Source: Piromyces finnis
Taxonomy: Eukaryota; Neocallimastigomycota; Neocallimastigomycetes; Neocallimastigales; Neocallimastigaceae
Assembly (NCBI GenBank): GCA_002104945.1
Contig: MCFH01000059.1
Span: forward strand, 248,001 to 312,000
Reading direction: 5' to 3'
Length of the DNA: 64,000 nt
In this document: positions 59,108 through 64,000 of the stretch, in pieces
Position numbering within the stretch: the first letter of the stretch is position 1
Layout of the letters: each line of letters opens with the position of its first letter
Made by a program: the position numbers and the translations under genes
The notes under the pieces: generated by a model
Told to the model about the DNA's origin: nothing
Database searches by the model: none
The model's input: only the letters and a program-made list of their open reading frames with translations

Positions 59108-60500
59108 TATTATAAGAACAATCATAATAAATAACCTTTATTAAAAAGAATATTAAAAAATATATATATATTTTAAATAAAATATCATTAAAGCTGTGTT
59201 GTTTATTATATTTCCTTATAATAAACTCTTTTTAAGATAAGTATAAATTTTTATTTTAATTTCACAGTTTAATAATATTAATTATTATTACATTCTGATA
59301 AATAATGAAATTAATAAATATAAAATTATTATTATACTTGATTTTTAAGTTAACCCTAAAAGTAACTTAAAATAAGTTATAGTTTAATTAATTACTTTTA
59401 CCAAAATCCTAAAATGAAATTAATCCTTAACACTGCATATATTTTGATTATTGAAAGAAAAATAATAAACTTTAATTAATCGAGATCAAAATATATAACT
59501 TTTGTTAAATTAATTGTTAAATTAAATAGTTAATAACTTCTTTTGTAAATTACACTTTAAAAGTAAACAAATATAATAATTAATGTTATAAAATAATATA
59601 ATTAAACACTTTTATTAAAATATTAAAAATAACTATTACTTTAATTGTAAAATAAACAACTTTTTATATTCTTTAACTTTTAATTATTTCTTTTATTGTT
59701 ATTTCTAATTACTTTTATTACTTTTATTGTAAATAGTTATTAATTTTATTATTTTAATGTAAATAGTTTAATTTTAAAAGAAAATATAAATATATGTAAA
59801 TATTCTCATTTTAATCATTATTATTATTAATAAAGAAATATTATATAATTTAGTTAATATTTTTATAATTTTAATAATCAATTTTATAATTAAATAAATA
59901 AAAATTTTAAATATTTAAATATTAGAAAAACAAGTATTTCTAATAAAACAATTTAGTGTTGTAATAAAACAATTTTATTAATTTTTATAAAAACACTTTC
60001 AAATTCTAATCCATATAACTTATACAGTTACAATCAAAGATATAATATAATAATCACTTTTTGAAGTAAAATTCAAAATTAAGATTATTATCAAATTATA
60101 TCAGATATATGTAAGAAGTTACTTAAATAAAATATAAATAACTTCTACAAATTTGTCATGAATATTAGTGGATTCATGATAATTTATTTAAATAATGTTT
60201 TATTCATTTAATTAATAAGAAATATTTTATAAAAACATTATTTAATAATAACTTTAGAGATATTTATTAATTATAATTATAATGATTTATATTTATTAAA
60301 GTTTAAATTATATCTCTTCATTTATTTGATGTGGAAGGAAATTAAAATAAATGAAATAGTCATTCCTCCCTCAAATGATTAAAATGACTTAATCAAGTAA
60401 TAAAGAATAAGTCATAAGCTTAAAGTCATTATATAAATATTTAATATATTTTAATTAATAGAATAGATAATTAAATTAAAATCTAAATCATGTATTTTAT
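59108..60500. other. AT-rich region with left arm of a large inverted repeat
   Basis: No ORF. 59297-60107 is the left arm of an inverted repeat with 62379-63174. Further right, TCATGAAT-ATTAGTGG-ATTCATGA (near 60157-60180) is a small hairpin whose reverse complement recurs near 61482-61507. Confidence 0.55.
59297..60107 (+). repeat. Large inverted repeat, left arm
   Basis: About 810 bp, starting GATAAATAATGAAATTAATAA and ending CAAATTATATCA. It lines up in reverse complement with 62379-63174, with small indels and substitutions. Confidence 0.85.
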
Positions 60501-61192
60501 TGTAAAAGTTTTATAAAATTTAAAATAGATTATAAAATTTTTACAATAAAACAATAAACACAAAATAAATAAAAAAGAAACAAGAAAATAAATTATATTT
60601 AAAATATCTCTTTTATTAATTTTATTTAGTTATTAACTAAATAATAGTCAATAACAATTACATTGTTTTAATCAAGAAATTTTACATGTATTTATATTTT
60701 TTGTAAATTATATTTTAATATACTATTCTATTTAATTATACATATATTCAATATAAAATAAACATAACTAATTTAATACTAAATTAATTATATAATAAAA
60801 TAATAAAACTAAACTAATTAAATACACTTTTGATTCAATTTGAGCAAACTACAAATTAAATACAGTCCATGTATTACCTATATTTATTATATATTTGCTA
60901 TTAAAAATGCTAATTTAAAACTACGCTAAAGTTATTAAACTAATTTTAATTAAATAAAAACTTTTTAAGATTTAATTTGAATATTTAAAATATTTAAATT
61001 TAATTATCCATTAATTTAAATATTTATCCAATTTTCATTTCTAACTTTGATATTTTAAAATTAATCTTTATTTAATTATTCCGTAAAATTTATATAATAA
61101 ATTTTATAAATAATTTTCATTAAAATATCAAAATTATTATTTAATAATTATTAATTATTAAATAATTTAAAGATATATTTTATATCTTTACA
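60501..61192 (-). mobile_element. Solo LTR Q (A family)
   Basis: 692 bp, TGTAAAAGTTTTATAAA ... TATATCTTTACA, flanked by TTTAT (60496-60500 and 61193-61197). It lies between the arms of the large inverted repeat. Confidence 0.92.
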
Positions 61193-62378
61193 TTTATAAC
61201 TAATGTAACTTTATTAAATAGATTAATGATTTATTAATTGATTTAAAAAATATAAAAACTCGAGAATAATTTGATAATTAAACTTTTGGAGAAATCATTA
61301 AGTTTTATGACTTTACTTAATGATTAATAATATAATTGATTAATAACATGTAGTAATAAATTTATTAATAAATAAAACTTTATAATAAAACATATTTTGT
61401 ATTAATTTAATAAGTAGGGTTAGGGCATTCTGACCTAACTTACTTCAATTCAACCTTAACTCCTTAACAAATAAATAATCATGAATCCACTGATATTCAT
61501 GATTATTTATTAAGGGTTAAGGTCATATCTTAACCTTTTCTAAATTTTTTAAATACTTCTTTATAATTTATAATTTATTTGGAAATAAAATATTGTTGAT
61601 TTTAAAATTTTATAAGTGATTTCACAATTTCAAGTGATCTTGAAATTATAGATTTCACTTGTATTCGTGACAAATATAACTAGTGTGCTTACCACACTTT
61701 TCTTTAATAAAATATCGCTTTTTGACAATGGTACAGAATTTTATTATAAGTACCTTTTTATTTATTATTTAGGACACTACAACAGTTATAAATAACAAAT
61801 TTATATTCTAGATGAATAATTATTATTATATTTTTATTTATTATTTTATTTATTATTTTATTATTTTATTTATTATTTTATTATTTTATTACAAGTTTTA
61901 TTATTCATAAGTATTATTTATTATTATTTATATTATTATTTGTTAGTAAAAAAAAAATAGGAATAATCTTAGAAAATAAACTAATATTATTATTAATTCC
62001 TTCACTAAATCTAATAATAATATTATTTATTCTTCTATTATTATCACTTTATCTTTATTTTATTTATAATATAACTAATATAAACTAACTATAACTAACT
62101 AATTAACTAAAACTAACTAACTATTAATAAGAACGCGTCTTTCTCCTTTCTTTAAATAATTATATTTTTCGTCATTATATTAAATTATAAAAAGTTTATT
62201 ATACTTTATTGAATTATTTATAAGTTATTAATTTAATTTAATTTACCATTCTTATTATTACTATCGATATATCAATTTATTAATTAAAAATATTTATATA
62301 TATATATATTTTATAAGGGTTATTTCATTTGTCAAATATATGGATTTATTACATTTTTCTGAATGTATTGTACCAACA
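61193..62378. other. AT-rich spacer with a strong hairpin
   Basis: No ORF. Hairpin at 61465-61512 with a 17-bp stem (AATAAATAATCATGAAT / its complement) around the loop CCACTGAT and outer CTTAAC/GTTAAG pairing. Runs of ATTATTTT repeats lie near 61825-61890. Confidence 0.55.
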
Positions 62379-63174
62379 ACTTGATATAATTTGATAATAA
62401 TCTTAATTTTGAATTTTACTTCAAAAAGTGATTATTATATTATATCTTTGATTATAACTATATAAGTTATATGGATTAGAATTTGAAAGTGTTTTTATAA
62501 AAATTGATAAAATTGTTTTATTAGAAACTCGTTTTTCTAATATTTAATTATTTAAAAGTTTATTTATTTAATTATAAAAGGGATTATTAAAATTATAAAA
62601 ATATTAACTAAATTATATAATATTTCTTTATTAATAATAATAATAATGATTAAAATGAGAATATTTACATATATTTGTATTTTCTTTTAAAATTAAACTA
62701 TTTACATTAAAATAATAAAATTAATAACTATTTACAATAAAAGTAATAAAAGTAATTAGAAATAACAATAAAAGAAATAATTAAAAGTTAAAGAATATAA
62801 AAAGTTGTTTATTTTACAATTAATTAAAGTAATAATTATTTTTAATGTTTTAATAAAGATGTTTAATTATATTATTTTATAACATGAATTATTATATTTG
62901 TTTACTTTTAAAGTGTAATTTACAAAAGAAGTTATTAACTATTTAATTTAACAATTAATTTAACAAAAGTTATATATTTTGATCTTGATTAATTAAAGTT
63001 TATTATTTTCTTTCAATAATCAAAATATATGCAGTGTTAAGGATTAATTTTATTTAAGAATTTCGGTAAAGTACTTAATTAAACTATAACTTCTTTTAAG
63101 TTACTTTTAGGGTTAACTTAAAAATCAGGTTTAATAATAATTTTATATTTATTAATTTCATTATTTATCAAATT
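62379..63174 (-). repeat. Large inverted repeat, right arm
   Basis: Reverse complement of 59297-60107; ends ATTTCATTATTTATCAAATTGG. Confidence 0.85.
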
Positions 63175-64000
63175 GGTAAGGTTCTGTTAAATAATAGGGA
63201 ATAATAAATATTTGAATTTTAATACTTATTTTTATTTTTATTTTTCTGGTATATCGTTTTTATTAGAACTTCTCTTTTTATTTTATATAAATTTATACAT
63301 TTAAAGTTTAATATCAATTATCAATACTTTTAATTATTAATTTCGGAAATAAACAAAAAAAAATACATTAAAATCTTAATAAATAAAAGATATTTTAATA
63401 ACTAAACAATAAAAATAATAAGTTGTTTAATTTTATAAAATAATATAGTTTAATAATTTAAAAATAAGTTTAATTTAGAATATAATAGTAGTTCAATTTA
63501 ATAAAAATAAAATTTAATTAAAATATTTACACTTAGATAAATAATATTAATTTATTAATTAAAAATTCAGTTAACTTAAATATGATAATAATGATAAATG
63601 GTTAAGCTATTTTAATAATAAAAACATTATATCATTATTCCTTATCAACAAAAGTGTCACAATAACATATATAAAAATTTAAAAAATTTGGACACATGGA
63701 AAAAATTAAAATTTTTTTTAAAATTTGAAAATTTGAAAAAATTTATTTTTTAAATTTTTATTAAAAAATTTCAAAGTATAAAATTTCTAATATTTGAAAT
63801 TATTAAATTTTTTAAAATTATTAAAATTTTATTATTAAAAATTTTATTTTAAATTTATTAACTATTTACAATAATTATATTAATTATTAATTTATAAAAA
63901 TTAAATATTTTATAATTAGATAATAATTAATTAAAATTAAAAAATGTAATAATTAAAATTGTTCATGTATAAAAAGAACAAAAATTGACAAAAATTACGA
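63175..64000. other. Extremely AT-rich end of window
   Basis: No ORF, no telomere-like repeat and no recognised element. Mostly A/T runs of AAAATTT type. Confidence 0.5.

Noticed and set aside
63175-64000. Telomere or centromere signal at the AT-rich right end
   Set aside because: No tandem telomeric unit or satellite periodicity is visible.

Overview
This is a very AT-rich eukaryotic nuclear window, dominated by nested LTR retrotransposons with a few host genes between them. Two host genes, HAT1 and SPB4, are split by many short AT-rich GT-AG introns. The Ty3/gypsy elements are chromoviruses (integrase with a C-terminal chromodomain) with Tf1/sushi-type self-priming, a fungal style of element. 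A secreted bacterial-type NlpC/P60 hydrolase is also present. Together these suggest an early-diverging, low-GC fungus. Anaerobic gut fungi are one plausible guess, but nothing here proves the lineage.

Layout. 0.2-3.5 kb: an intronless, divergent second-largest RNA polymerase subunit (minus), then a TTTA array. 3.8-11.8 kb: a decayed Ty1/copia element M (plus) split by an intact young gypsy element G1 (4435-10952, minus). 11.8-14.0 kb: solo LTRs inside one another (N containing a B-family LTR; R containing H1). 14-16.4 kb: no gene seen. 16.4-18.7 kb: HAT1 (minus, 12 exons). 19.25-25.5 kb: decayed copia K (minus) broken by a three-deep LTR stack (I, H2, G) and by LTR J. 25.9-28.9 kb: SPB4/DDX55 rRNA helicase (minus, 11 exons). 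30.0-31.3 kb: a broken GPI-type NlpC/P60 gene between weak retroelement-like signals. 32.8-33.5 kb: solo LTR P. 33.55-51.06 kb: copia L (minus) holding gypsy A (plus, broken), whose 3' LTR holds the intact gypsy B (plus). 51.6-59.1 kb: solo LTR E holding gypsy D (minus), whose gag holds solo LTR F. 59.1-64 kb: AT-rich DNA with a large inverted repeat and solo LTR Q.

For most insertions I could read 5-bp target-site duplications, so the order of insertion can be reconstructed. The main observations are: an 11-nt (10-nt in G1) self-priming match placed 35-40 nt downstream of a TATA box in all four gypsy families; a tRNA-like A/B-box module inside the LTR of the G1 family; hairpins at the LTR ends of three families; two host genes whose exons are too short to show as long ORFs; and a polymerase gene that may not be of ordinary nuclear origin.

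Exon coordinates were derived by hand from splice signals, phase continuity and family similarity. No database search was possible.
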